Of a stretch of DNA of 64,000 bases, positions 1 through 10,805 are shown piece after piece. Origin of the DNA: Sabethes cyaneus (Eukaryota > Arthropoda > Insecta > Diptera > Culicidae). The number at the start of each line of letters is the position of its first letter. Position 1 is the stretch's first letter. The position numbers and the translations under genes are program-made. The notes beneath the pieces are model-generated. The model was not told the origin of the DNA. It did not search any database and was given only the letters and a program-made list of their open reading frames with translations. Where the stretch lies: positions 80,940,409-81,004,408 of the forward strand of contig NC_071353.1 of NCBI RefSeq assembly GCF_943734655.1, read 5' to 3'.

Positions 1-735
1 TCATGGAGGGCGTGAAAGGGGAGGCTCCTATACTAATGATACACAAATTTCCTCAAAACTCGAGAACTAATCAAGCAAATGGAGCCAAATTTGGCATGTG
101 GGGGTTTTAGAAGCCAGGAATTTTTTCTATGGTGTACTGAGACCCGTTGCCCTTCTAAGAGGGGGGGCTCCCATACAAATCAAATACGAATTTCCTCATA
201 ACTCTAGAAACAAGCAAATGGAACCAAATTTGGCATGTGATGGTTTCAGAAGGCAAGAATTTTCTGTATGGTGAATTGAGACCCCTCCCCTCTTTAGGAG
301 GGGGGCTCCTATACAAATGAAATACAAATTTCCTCATACCTCGAGAACTAATTAAGCAAAGGGAACCAAATTTGGTATGTTGGGGTTTTTGGAGGTAAGA
401 ATTTTTTCTATGGTGTACTGAGAGCCCTTCCCCTTCTAAGAGAGGGGGGAGGGCTCCCATGCAAATAAAATACAAATTTCCTCAAAACTCGAGAACTAAT
501 CAAGCTAATGGAACCAAATTTGGTATGTGGAGGTTTTCGAAGGCATGAATTTATTTTATGATGGTTTGAGCACCCTCACCCCTGTGGTAGTAGAATAAGG
601 ACTCTCATACAAATAAAAACAGAAATTTTTGCGTACGTGCCATATTTTTTGCTATGTATAACAAGCGGTAAGCTGTGAAAGTAAGCTAGTGAAACCTTTT
701 CGGAGTAACAGTCAGTGAATCGACCCCGCTAATTT
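1..735 (-). repeat. HP-B family tandem-repeat block, minus orientation
   Basis: The motif CCAAATTTGG recurs at about 85, 224, 366 and 514, giving units of 139-148 bp. Each unit holds a C-run/G-run segment (read here as GGGGGGCTCC), a 'tcctca.aactcgagaactaat' segment and ATG-free AT-rich spacers. The segment 560-735 (CACCCCTGTGGTAG block and the following arm) matches the reverse complement of 43850-44030, which lies inside the HP-B copy at 42607-44471. I therefore read it as the central and left part of another HP-B copy in reverse, cut by the window start. Open frames here are shadows of the repeat. Confidence 0.75.
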
Positions 736-1019
736 GCGTGCCTGTTCAGGTATCAGCATCTTTGGCTCGAGCAGCACGTTCCTCACAATCATGTGGAAGA
801 TTTGTGCCTTGCCCATCTTGCCCGTATCATCATTTACCTGATGAGGACGGGAAAGAAAACAGGAGGAATAGGAAGGGGTGGATGAGGAATTTGGACAAAC
901 ACAAACATACATATACCGAGAGATTTTTATACCCCCGAGGGGATACTGCAATCCTTGGTAGTTAACTTATCAAAAGTATACCCCCTGGGGGGTATACTCA
1001 TGATAAATAAGAGCTTATA
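736..1019. other. No gene seen; short palindrome inside
   Basis: I see no recognisable gene or repeat. A near-perfect palindrome AGTATACCCCC/GGGGGGTATACT lies at 975-998, next to a partial copy of the same motif near 927-945. It could be a small hairpin of transposon origin. Confidence 0.5.
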
Positions 1020-1668
1020 GCTCAATACCGCTTTCGGTAAGGAACATCCATATGTCTCGTAATTTTAGTTTCCTAAAATCCGATTCATTTAAGACGTAGG
1101 ATCCAAAGATCCTATGACGCAATTGTGCTACTGCAGGACAGTTTCAAATTACGTGATATGGTGTACCGTAGTCGGATTCACATAAATTACAATGAAACGA
1201 TTCAGCTCGATGAATCGTAGCCATATGATAATTCAGTCTGCAGTGACCAGTCAGTGATCTGACAAGAATACTGCAGTTTACCTTTGAGTGTTGCAAAAGA
1301 AATTTCGCAACCTTCTCACAAGGCTTAACAATGAAACTTTTCGTTTGACGACAAGTTTCAAGATTTTCCCAATAACGTACATGTTCAGATGAAAACCAAG
1401 ATCGAATCTTTTGTTTTATCCAACATGCCGCAATTGGTAAAGCAGGTTCCGGTCCAAAAACCGACTCTTCTGCTCCAGATCTTGCTAGTTCATCAGCCCA
1501 TTCATTTGCGGTTATACCAGAATGGCCAGGAACCCAAATCAGATGAACGGCATTTAGAATGCTTAATTCTTCTAATTGAGTGTGGCAGGCGATGACTGTT
1601 TTAGATTTAGAATTAGCCGCACAAAGGGCTTTTATAGCGGCTTGACTGTCAGAACTAGGGCTGTCGGT
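1020..1668 (-). pseudogene. LINE fragment: RNase H and C-terminal domain
   Basis: Reading the minus strand from about 1668 down to 1020 gives one frame without a stop, about 215 codons, lacking any nearby start codon. It begins with the RNase H motif SDSQAAIKAL, continues with the second RNase H block VPGHSGITANEWADELA, and later has GHCRLNYH and a CxxC-H-C zinc-knuckle-like segment (CNLCES...HVICNC), ending LRDIWMFLTESGIEL. This order is known from non-LTR retrotransposons of the I/LOA type. The reverse transcriptase part is missing: at about 1655 the frame abuts unrelated ACCGGTATT-rich DNA. It is a 5'-lost fragment that has not yet collected stops. Confidence 0.8.
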
Positions 1669-1765
1669 ATTGGGCGCTTTTGGTGAAAACCGGTATTTCG
1701 GTATTGGCGTAGAAAATACCGGTAATACCGGTAAAATACCGGTATTGGCAGATTATTCGAAATCA
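1655..1765. repeat. ACCGGTATT-rich segment
   Basis: Several copies of GGTATT and ACCGGTATT in both orientations occur within about 110 bp, starting GGGCTGTCGGTATTGGG at the edge of the LINE fragment. The start resembles hAT-type ends, but I could not find the partner end or a target duplication. The family is unknown. Confidence 0.4.
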
Positions 1766-2054
1766 ATAGAAATGTCGATGTTTTTTAGTAAATTTTTTTA
1801 TTTTCAAACTTTAGCTTCAGAATTGTTGCTTATCAAAGTAGAATTTAAGCAGATATAATACTCTAAGTGATTTATTTTTCTTACTAGAACGAATTTTATT
1901 ACCATCGCTTCGAACAATTGAAAAAACTTCCGCTTTCATCGATGTCTGACGAACGACTCTAAGCGCATCAGGAATCTTCCTTTCATTTCTCCAAATTTGA
2001 CGTAGGGAAACCCGTTTTTAATTATTTACAAATATCTTTTATTGTAGTTTACAG
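1766..2054. other. No feature seen
   Basis: AT-rich DNA with no convincing open frame or repeat. Confidence 0.4.
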
Positions 2055-2905
2055 AGTGGTCATTTGGAATTCTCTTCGGAAATATGGCAAATTTGGTATC
2101 AAATGACAAGATTTTTCAACACGAGCTCTTTAGTGGACATTTGGATGTATTCTGAACCGATCTAGACATTTTTACATTACAAAATTGTTTGGTTTGAAAG
2201 AGAAAGGGTTTCAAACGTTTGTTTCTACGGCATTACGCGAATTTCCGGACCGTTAGCAGATGTAAAACTGGCAGAGATGACAAAAGGGAAAAGTTTGGGG
2301 GCGGCCATTGGCAAGGAGGAGGTTCAAAAAAGACTTAGTTTTCCTTTTCAGTGATTTGATACTCCATTTGCCATATTTTCGAAGAGAATTCCAAATGACC
2401 ACTTTTGACTTCCGGTAGAACCAATTCCGGATGTTCCGGAATGCCCAGATCGGCTCGAAATACATCCAAATGTCCACTAAAGAGCTCGCGTAGAAAAATT
2501 CTGTCTATTGACACCCCATTTGCCATATTTTCGAAGAGAATTCTAAATGGCCACTTTTGGTTTCTGGCAGAGCCGATGCCGGATGTACCGGAATGTCCAG
2601 ATCGGCTCAAAATACATCCAAATGTCCACTAAAGAGCTGGTGTTGAAAAATCCTGTCATTTGATACCCCATTTTCCATATTTCCGGAGAGAATTCCAAAT
2701 GACTATTTTTGCGTTCCGGTAGAACTGATGCCGGATGTGCCGGAATGTACAGATCGGCTCAAAATACATCCAAATGTCCTCTAAAGAGCTCGTGTTGAAA
2801 AATCCTACCATTTGATGCCCCATTTTCCATATTTCTGAAGAGAATTCCAAATGGCCACTTTTGAGTTCCGGTAGAACCGACAACGGATGTTCCGAAGTGT
2901 GGAGC
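2055..2905. repeat. 152-bp tandem repeat with an inverted partial unit
   Basis: The motif GAAGAGAATT recurs at 2381, 2533, 2685 (as GGAGAGAATT) and 2837, exactly 152 bp apart each time. Each unit also carries TCCGGTAGAACCGAT-like, GATGTTCCGGAATG-like and ACATCCAAATGTCC segments. A partial unit in the opposite orientation lies at about 2055-2165 (CTCTTTAGTGGACATTTGG). The arrangement suggests an inverted-repeat element with internal tandem units. Open frames here have no independent support. Confidence 0.85.
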
Positions 2906-3224
2906 ATAAGTCAGCGCTCTACAGGGTAGCGTAAAAGTCATTATTAGTGACTACAAATAAAATGGATAACTTTTCCGCAGTCAATTAAGTAGATTTCCAG
3001 TTTTATTTCATCTGCTACTTATGACGTCAAAAAAATCCCACCGCGATCTGGAATATCTCCGGGAAAATGAGACCAGAATTTACGAGCATATTTTTTTCAT
3101 TAAAGGCCAATCTAATGTGGTTGTATTAAGACTAGTTGCATAAAAATCGATTGAAAATCAGATGACATAGAGCCAAAAGTGTAACTGAAAGTACGTTCAT
3201 TTTTGATGTCGGGGACGTAAAGGT
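2906..3224. other. No gene seen
   Basis: AT-rich spacer between the 152-bp array and MS-F copy 1. No recognisable feature. Confidence 0.4.
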
Positions 3225-3378
3225 TAAATAGTGAAATTTAGTCGGTAAAAGTTTTTTCTTTCCTTTAATTTCAGAGTTCGTCTTCCACTAAGAGGCTTCA
3301 ATAACTTCAGACAATTGACATGTTTCTCACTTTTCTTGAATTTCAATGCAAATTTAAAAATTGCAAATTGTCATCACA

Positions 3379-4303
3379 TACACACGTACATACACACCTA
3401 CATACATACCTACATACATACCTACATACATACATACATACATACATACATACATACATACATACATACATACATACATACATACATACATACATACATA
3501 CATACATACATACATACATACATGCATACATACATACATACATACATACATACATACATACATACATACATACATACATACATACATACATACATACATA
3601 CATACATACATACATACATACATACATACATACATACATACATACATACATACATACATACATACATACATACATACATACATACATACATACATACATA
3701 CATACATACATTCATACATACATACATACATACATACATACATACATACATACATACATACATACATACATACATACATACATACATACATACATACATA
3801 CATACATACATACATACATACATACATACATACATACATACATACATACATACATACATACATACATACATACATACATACATACATACATACATACATA
3901 CATACATACATACATACATACATACATACATACATACATACATACATACATACATACATACATACATACATACATACATACATACATACATACATACATA
4001 CATACATACATACATACATACATAACTACATACATACATACATACATACATACATACATACATACATACATACATACATACATACATACATACATACATA
4101 CATACATACATACATACATACATACATACATACATACATACCTACATACATACATACATACATACATACATACATACATACATACATACATACATACATA
4201 CATACATACATACATACATACATACATACATACATACATACATACATACATACATACATACATACATACATTCATACATACATACATACATACATACATA
4301 CAT
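3379..4303 (+). repeat. (CATA)n microsatellite, about 0.9 kb
   Basis: Almost pure CATA units with a few interruptions (CATG near 3523, TTCA near 3711, AACT near 4024, CCTA near 4141, TTCA near 4271). All long frames here (HTYI-type and MYVC-type peptides) are microsatellite translations, not genes. Confidence 0.98.
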
Positions 4304-5012
4304 TACACACATTGAATACAATCAACATTTGATTGATGTTTTGATTTCACACCTTTTAACGGTTTAATATACGGGGCTTAAATGTTAAAGTTTGAATAAC
4401 TTTTGAATGAACCGTCCGATTTTAATTAACTCGGTTTCGTTTGATAGATCTCAGCAGTAATTTTCAAATAATAATAAAATATGTGATGTTTTTCATTGAA
4501 TTGATGCTTATATGTTACAAAAATATGTGTTAAAAACTGTTTTTTCACATTTCTTTATGTAACTTTCAAACTACAAGTCCAATCGTCATGAAATTTGGAA
4601 GTTAAGGGTTTGCTAGGCTCCCCTTTCATATGCAATCAATTTTATTCAAATCAGTTAAGGGACCTATGAGATAATGAAGTCCCATATTTTTCGTATTTTT
4701 ATACATAACTTTTGAACTAAAAGTCCGATCAATATGAAATTCAATAGCGACCAATGGGACTTCTAGACCTTTCATTTCACACTAAGTTCATAAAAATCGG
4801 TCCAGCCATCTCCGAGAAAAGCGAGTGAGATTAAAAAGCGTCACATACACACACACACACATACATACACACATACATACATACACACACACACAGAAAA
4901 TGCTCAGTTTTCGAAACTGAGTCGAATGGTATATGACATTCGGCCCGCAGGACCTTCTTTCCATTTCCGATTTTCCGAGTGATTTCTATAGCTTTATACT
5001 ATATATTTATAT

Positions 5013-6536
5013 CAGCACGATCCTAGACGCTAAATTATCTTGGAACGCACACTTAGATTCAATAATCAGCAAGGCAAACACTGCCCTATGGGTATGTTCA
5101 AAAATGGTGGGAAAAACATGGGGCCTCAAACCAAAAATGGTGTTGTGGGTCTACACCGCCATTGTGAGACCAAGGATAGCTTATGCTTCGTTGGTATGGT
5201 GGCCAAAAACTTCAGAAGCCACGGCTATTAAAAAGTTAAACAAACTTCAACGATTAGCATGCATGGCCATAACCGGAGCAATGAAAAGCACACCTTCGAA
5301 GGCTCTAGAAGCTATTCTCCACCTGCTACCTCTGAATCAACACATTCAGTTAGAGGCTAAGAAAAGCGCCCTAACACTTAAACGATAGAAAACAATACTC
5401 GACGGGGATAAAATCGGACACTTGAGTATCCTGAAACTTCTACCTGTTGGCCCAGCGGAAATGAACAGTGATTGGATGGAAGCTAGAACCAACTACGACA
5501 TCCCATACACGGTGAACGAACCATCACGTTCGGTCTGGGACGAGGGGGGACCTAGCGTCCGCAGTGGTTCAATCAAGTTCTATACCGACGGATCAAAGGT
5601 GGGAGTCAAAACGGGTGCTGGAGTGTACGGCCCCAGAACTAGAATATCTATAGCAATGGGAGATTGGCCAACAGTTTTCCAGGCTGAGATAGCAGCTATA
5701 ATAGAATGTGCAAACGTCTGTCTCAAAAAGATATACAGACATGCCAATATCTGCATTTTCTCTGACAGTCAAGCGGCACTAAAAGCGCTTAAAGCTTTTA
5801 AGTGTTTCTCAAAACTTGTCTGGGATTACATTTGTCTCTTACGGCAACTGAGCCAGGTAAACTCGGTAAACCTGTACTGGGTCCCTGGTCATTGCGGAAT
5901 AGATGGAAAAGAAGTCGCAGACGAACTAGCCAAATGTGGTTCTAACTCTCCATTCACAGGTCCGGATCCATTCTGCGGTATCTCGGACTGTGTGATGAAG
6001 AGTGGGTTGAAACAATGGGAGAGCCGAATGATTATGGCCAATTGGATGGCTGTACAGTCGCTCAAACAATCAAAGAAATTTATAATGCCTAGTATTAAGG
6101 TTACTCAGAAGCTGCTGAATCTCAATAAGAGAGACCTCAGCACGTTTACCGGTCTGGTGACAGGACATTGCCCGAGTAAATATCATCTTCGGAATCTCGG
6201 TTTCGTGCAAGATGATATTTGTCGCCTGTGCAATACCGAGAGCGAAACCTCGGAACACTTACTCTGCAATTGTGGAGCACTAATAGAACGCAGACTGCAG
6301 TATCTCAAAAAGGCCCTACTAGAGCCTAGGGAGATCTGGTTTGCGTCGCCGATCACGACCATAAGGTTTATAAACCAAGTCATCCCTGATTGGCACCTGT
6401 CTCGCTCCAGCTACCAGCCTACCACTTCTTCAATAAGTGATAGGTAAGCCTGAAGCGTAGAGCAAAAGAAACAATGGGGCATACCACAATAGTTCAAAAT
6501 AATGGACGCAGTGGTAAGAGTACCCAACAGAAGAAG
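5013..6536 (+). mobile_element. 5'-truncated LOA-type LINE (RT C-terminus + RNase H)
   Basis: The reading frame starts inside reverse transcriptase (TILDAKLSW at 5020) and includes the thumb-region signature WGLKPKM...VRPRIAYASLVWW. It then has RNase H motifs FYTDGSK (near 5578), SDSQAALKAL (near 5762) and WVPGHCGIDGKEVADELA (near 5878), and a C-terminal CRLCN...HLLCNC zinc-like segment. An in-frame TAG at 5386-5388 breaks it; the frame is otherwise open to 6447. The 3' UTR (CACAATAG...CGCAGTGGTAAGAG...ACCCAACA) matches those at 57745-57790 and 48680-48735. ATATATTTATAT flanks both sides (5001-5012 and 6537-6548), a likely 12-bp target duplication. The RNase H plus this thumb signature fits the LOA/Lian group; the clade is inferred. 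Confidence 0.85.
5386..6447 (+). pseudogene. RNase H domain of the LOA-type LINE, after an in-frame stop
   Basis: This is the downstream half of the broken LINE ORF, in the same frame as 5014-5385. It would encode RNase H (acidic residues in YTDGS, AEI and SDSQ visible; the last in ADELA) and the C-terminal zinc-like domain. The longest product would start at Met 5422 (341 aa), but this is not a natural start. Non-autonomous relic. Confidence 0.8.
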
Positions 6537-6598
6537 ATATATTTATATAGTAGAAAGGCAATATACTATATATTTATATAGTAGAAAGGCAAAACGAT

Positions 6599-7334
6599 TG
6601 TCAACTTATACCAAATGGGTCTGAGATGTTTTGCGTTTATAAAGTCTAACGACAATCCCCCTACCAGTCATCTTCTGCTTGCGTTATTGATCATTATTAT
6701 CATTAGATTAGTATTCATAAAATTTGTCTACTCGAGAGCGAATTATGAAACATTTCCCTTCTATCTTCGTTCAACTGTTACAATTACAGTAAAATTAGGC
6801 CACATTTGACGTTTTCATGTTTTGTTCATATAAAAATCAAACCAGAAAGATTGTGTTCCAGATATAATCGCGAAGTTGGCGTAGAACTACGTTAGGCTGG
6901 TTTTCGTGAAGAAACCTCGAATATACCTCGAAAACGTTTTACACCATTTTGATATAGGCGTAGTGTAAAATTGTGTATTGTGAGCTAAAACAAGCAGCAT
7001 ATTAGTAATATTATCACGCTTAATAAATTGTATCGTATTTTTGGTAGGTGAGTTATTTTTGATATCAAAAACGAATATTTTTACCAGTGCCAGTATTTCA
7101 GGATAGAAATTTGCCTCACGCATCCAGCTATTAACAAGGTTCTAGGAGAAAATTTAATTGAGGACTTAAGTTTTCTCCTAGAACTTCGTTAATAATATAT
7201 TTTGTTATAATAAAGGAACAGGCATAATGAGATAGTTCATAACTGCATTGTTGCTATCGCTTGTTTACAGCGTTAGAGTCTGAGTCTTTCAGTAGGCCTT
7301 CAGTGGTCTGAGCCTTTCAGTCTGAGCCTGGCTT
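6599..7334. other. Unassigned AT-rich DNA
   Basis: No gene recognised. It holds a short CGTAGAACTACG hairpin at about 6880-6892, related to the HP-family terminal hairpin, and a long stem-loop listed separately. Confidence 0.4.
7130..7193. repeat. 23-bp stem / 18-nt loop hairpin
   Basis: The arm ATTAACAAGGTTCTAGGAGA continuing to AAAA (7130-7152) pairs with TTTTCTCCTAGAACTTCGTT continuing to AAT (7171-7193), with two mismatches. Such isolated hairpins are often minimal MITEs; a small-RNA precursor is possible but unsupported. Confidence 0.7.
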
Positions 7335-7480
7335 CATGGTACGGCACTGGTCTAATAAGCTAGACGTCGCATGTTCGAATCTCTACTGAAAAAGGTGGTA
7401 AGAGTCAAAGGATTTGTGGCACCAGTCCTACAATTGTCTTGTACTCTTTCAGCTGGTTGCGAAGTCTGTCGTATAAAAAA
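7335..7480 (+). mobile_element. tRNA-derived SINE-like segment
   Basis: TGGTACGGCACTGGTC resembles a Pol III A box. GTTCGAATC at about 7373 is a good B-box core, spaced about as in a tRNA. A non-tRNA body follows, ending at a short A-run (7475-7481) where HP-A copy 1 begins. It does not fold as a full tRNA by eye, so SINE or tRNA relic is the best reading. Confidence 0.5.
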
Positions 7481-7481
7481 A

Positions 7482-8499
7482 TCAGAGGGGTTGTGTACAA
7501 GACACGACCGCATATACAGGTGACGCAGAACTACGTAAGCCTCTTTGTAGTGATAGTAGCAACATATATACATGCTACATGCGTTGTATGTAACATCCAT
7601 CAAAGTAGTAACATTGCATACGTTCAATTCTCAAAAGATTGTGCATTTGAAAACAATTTAACAAAATCAAGAACACAAACTATTGCTTTCCTGCTACCTT
7701 ACTGAAATTAAAGATTGTTTTTATTACCCATGGTGCCATGGTTCCCCACGTTGAAAGGATTTTACCAATTCAATCCTATTTTATCAACAGCACATCTTTT
7801 CACTACACTTCTAATGAGACGGCAAGCATGCGTATTCATACAGAGTCGTATTATAACCGAACGCTACAGCTGTACTGTAGCACATTTTTCCAACACAGAC
7901 ATCAAATTCGCCTAGGTTTAATCGTCTCGCAGTAAAGAATTTGCGATCTGTTGGGACAACGAACTTGTGTCTTTTTTTCTGGCACACTTCCCTAACACAG
8001 ACATCAAATTGGACTAGATTTAATCGCGTTCATAAGAAATCTGTTGGCACGGGGGGGCTTTGTAACTCTCTCTGGCGTACTTCCCAAGCAAGGACATCAA
8101 AATGGTCTAGGTTTAACCGCGGTGTTAAGAAATCTTGTTGAAATGACTAAACTTTGTCACTTGTTTTGGCTTACTTCCCAAGCACAGATATCAAATTGGT
8201 ATAGGTTTAGATCATCGCAAAGAATCTTCCAACCAATCACGAAGCGAGAATTCTGGTAAAACATAGGTTCATTATTTTCAATTTTTCAATAGTTCAACAT
8301 CAAGAATCCATACTTTTCTTCATTTAGGTCAATTCTTAGAAGATTTTCCGATGCAATGGTGTAAGAATATTGAAAATCGATCGGAAAACCGCTGAGCTAT
8401 TAGTGCTCAAAACCTTTCATTTTTCGTGACGCTCGCGTTTTTCGATTTTTTGGAATGACACCCTATCTCAAAACTTGCCGTAAGACGTAGTCCTACGTC
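7482..8499 (+). mobile_element. HP-A element, copy 1
   Basis: Starts TCAGAGGGGTTGTG directly after an A-run. It has the half-motif GACGCAGAACTACG at 7522 and a core of four tandem units marked by ATCAAATT at 7901, 8003, 8096 and 8190 (93-102 bp apart). It ends with the hairpin GACGTAGTCCTACGTC (8484-8499) followed by AAAA. The same organisation occurs near 14970, 45279, 48237, 53311, 54835 and 62246. It encodes nothing credible. The architecture (subterminal inverted motif, central tandem repeats, terminal hairpin, A/T-run target) resembles Helitron/Helentron-derived DINE/HINE elements; this is inference. Confidence 0.8.
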
Positions 8500-10433
8500 A
8501 AAACAGAAGGTCAAAATTCCAAATTGGAAAGTAGCACCTACGCTTTACTGTGCTTTGTAGTAAGCATAAAAACACCCAAGTTTATTTCACTTCTCTGTCT
8601 TGAAGCAGCAGCAGCCACAGCTGTCTTGTCTGGGAAGCAAGACTATCCTTCGGAAAATATATGGAAAAATTTTAGCTATAGTTTTCGTTTCGTTTAGCTC
8701 TAGTTTTCGATAATTTTAACCATTTAGCGATTGGAAAACAATCTTTTCAAGAATTTGTTTTAAATTCAAGAATTCGTTTTAAATTGGAAGAGCTATCAGC
8801 GTTCAAAATCTTTCATTCTGTCGTGACGATGGCTTGACTCCAAATTTTGGAGTGACACCCTGCTGTAAAACGTAGTTCTACGTCAAAAAAATTTAATAAT
8901 CCTACCATGTTATCATGTTGCGAATAATCACAAAATCCACATAGCAGCTACGTTAGCATGCATTTTGCGAATTTATAGCTATGGTATAGTGATCGGAATT
9001 AAAAGCAGAAAAAAAAGTTATGTTCATAATTCCGATCAATCACTTTAATGGAATAAATTCCGCAAATTCAGCATATTTTCAGCCAAATTTGATATAGAAC
9101 GGTTATATATGCTTGTATCTACTTGTTATTATAGAATACCGAAGAAGGTAATACGTTTCCACACTGCTGTGATCTTAGCAAATTTGATCGTGCGCTTAGC
9201 ACTTCGGCTAAGAAAATATATTTTGATGGCGGTTTTTGCTACTGCCTGTCGAATTTAATTTATTTGGAAGTGTATGGCGCCCCAAAGGCAGTTATTTTTC
9301 AACAACTGACACATAAACACATAGCACAATGACTGAGCATGCTCATTTACTGCAGATTTGTGCTCAATTTTCTAAAACTTGGCTATTTAGGTTGAGTGAT
9401 CGGAATTAGGAGCTGATCGCAATTATGACACACTTCTGAGATTATTATTATATTTCTCGTTATACCGTTCTGATTCAAACTTCAAAGAGAAAAGTTCGAA
9501 AACATCTTTATTCTACTCCCATAAATGGTTTAATAGCACGACAATTTAATTATTTTCGTCTTAAAATTTAAAAAATGCGGATAAAATGTTCGAACTTCGA
9601 ACACTCTCATGATCGACATTCAAAGCTCGAATATTTCAGTCTCAGGCATCGAACACTTGTATTACTTTGAAAAGTATTAATGTTTTTGGTGTCATTCAAC
9701 TTAAATAAGTGAAATTTCATCCTTTTTATAAACGCTGTTTCTTTAAATCCACCTAACAGTATGATTTAAATTTTTCACATAATAATTAGTTTTTATCCGT
9801 ACCTCTGTAGTCAATTGCTCATATTTTGAAACTCTATGTACCACATCTGAAGCAAGTTAACTTTGTACAGCTTTACAATGCAGATAATTCATTTTCCCGA
9901 AGGAAAATCCGGGAAAACCGGATATTATTCGTGTGTGTTCGAAGTTTGAATCACACCTCAAAACGTGATTCTAACTTCGAACACTTTTTATTTATCTAAT
10001 ATCTTTGAAATAATGCATGAAATATTGTATTTTAACTATGCTTTAGTACATATATATCTTGCACTTACCTAATAATCGCGAAGTGGGAAGGTAAATATTC
10101 TAAAATTGGTAAAACAATGCAAACGAAAAAACAGCTACTTTTGCACGAAACGCTAAGAGTATGCGAACGAAGTTAAAATCTGAGTTCTCACTTTTTTCCA
10201 GCGCCTGCTGATTTCTTACAAGGAGTCCTACAGTTCAATGTCATACCTCACCGGATAGATGACATTCTAACGAATACGATAGTGTACAATAAACATAATA
10301 TTTTATCATATTAACGATATTAACGAGCATTTTATTCTGAAGTGTTCGAAGATTGAGGCTGTTCTAAGTTTAAATCAGAACGGTACATGTAATTTGAATT
10401 TGATGAACAACTTATGTGCTTGACAACAAAATA
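8500..10433. other. Unassigned DNA with remnants of hairpin elements
   Basis: About 8770-8890 is a decayed HP-A-like 3' end (CGTAGTTCTACG at 8877). GTGATCGGAATTA and its inverse flank 8987-9041, with a further copy at 9393. A 20-bp stem hairpin lies at 9935-9984. No gene seen. Confidence 0.45.
9935..9984. repeat. 20-bp stem hairpin
   Basis: GTGTTCGAAGTTTGAATCAC pairs with GTGATTCTAACTTCGAACAC (one mismatch) across a 10-nt loop. TTCGAAC motifs recur nearby (9588-9600, 10341), so it may be an end of an old inverted-repeat element. Confidence 0.7.
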
Positions 10434-10805
10434 CTGGTATACCTCGATATAAGACAGCCTCGTTATAAAACAACCTCGATATAAGACAATTCGATATAAG
10501 ACAATTTTGTCCTATATCGAAACAAATCCCTTTGACATAGCTGATAACGATACCAGAGCTGATTTTCCATTCTGAAATCGGTGCCATGAAGATGTTCATT
10601 ATTTCAAAATAACCCCAAAAATAGTAAAAAACTAATAGTTCAAACAATAATAAATAGTTCAAAAACCGTAAGCACATAACACAGAGCAAAACTGGAGACC
10701 GCTAATTCAATTTTTTTTTTGAGAAAACCATGTTTCGATATAAGACAATTTCGATATAAGACAACTTTTAGAAATTATAAATTGTCTTATATCGAGGTAT
10801 CCCTG
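10434..10805. mobile_element. pogo/Tigger-like MITE, 372 bp
   Basis: The ends CTGGTATACCTCGATATAAG and, inverted, CAGGGATACCTCGATATAAG form terminal inverted repeats of about 24 bp. TA flanks both sides (10432-10433 and 10806-10807). Extra CGATATAAGACAA copies lie just inside each end. TA target plus a CAG-type ...ACCTCGATATAA end is typical of pogo-like elements. It has no transposase; a 104-aa minus frame across it is spurious. Confidence 0.8.

Larger units (their letters stand above)
3225..6598 (+). repeat. MS-F repeat, copy 1 (carries CATA microsatellite)
   Basis: The order is: AAATAGTG end, a tract TTTTTTCTTTCCTTTAATTTCAG (about 3251-3273), 'ccactaagaggcttc', a CATA array, 'acggtttaatatacggggc', a block 'ccgtccgattttaattaac', a CA-rich array at 4848-4896, GCTCAGTTTTCGAAACTGAG, CGGCCCGCAGGACC and a TATATTTATATAGTAGAAAGGC end. 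The same order occurs in reverse at 12715-18510 (copy 2) and forward at 39776-41550 (copy 3). This copy lacks the left portion with the hammerhead-like motif. It is interrupted at 5013-6536 by a LINE. The right end is partly duplicated (6549-6598). Confidence 0.8.

Noticed and set aside
1655..1765. hAT element start at GGGCTGTCGG
   Set aside because: No partner end or 8-bp duplication found; kept only as an unassigned repeat.
3315..4332. Long plus and minus frames of HTYI or MYVC repeats
   Set aside because: Pure translations of the CATA microsatellite in all frames.
7941..8259. Recurring RSVGTTNLCHFFWHTS-type peptides in many places
   Set aside because: Translations of the HP-A tandem core; frames are short and shift between copies.
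10375..10689. 104-aa minus frame
   Set aside because: Runs across a MITE and its flank; spurious.
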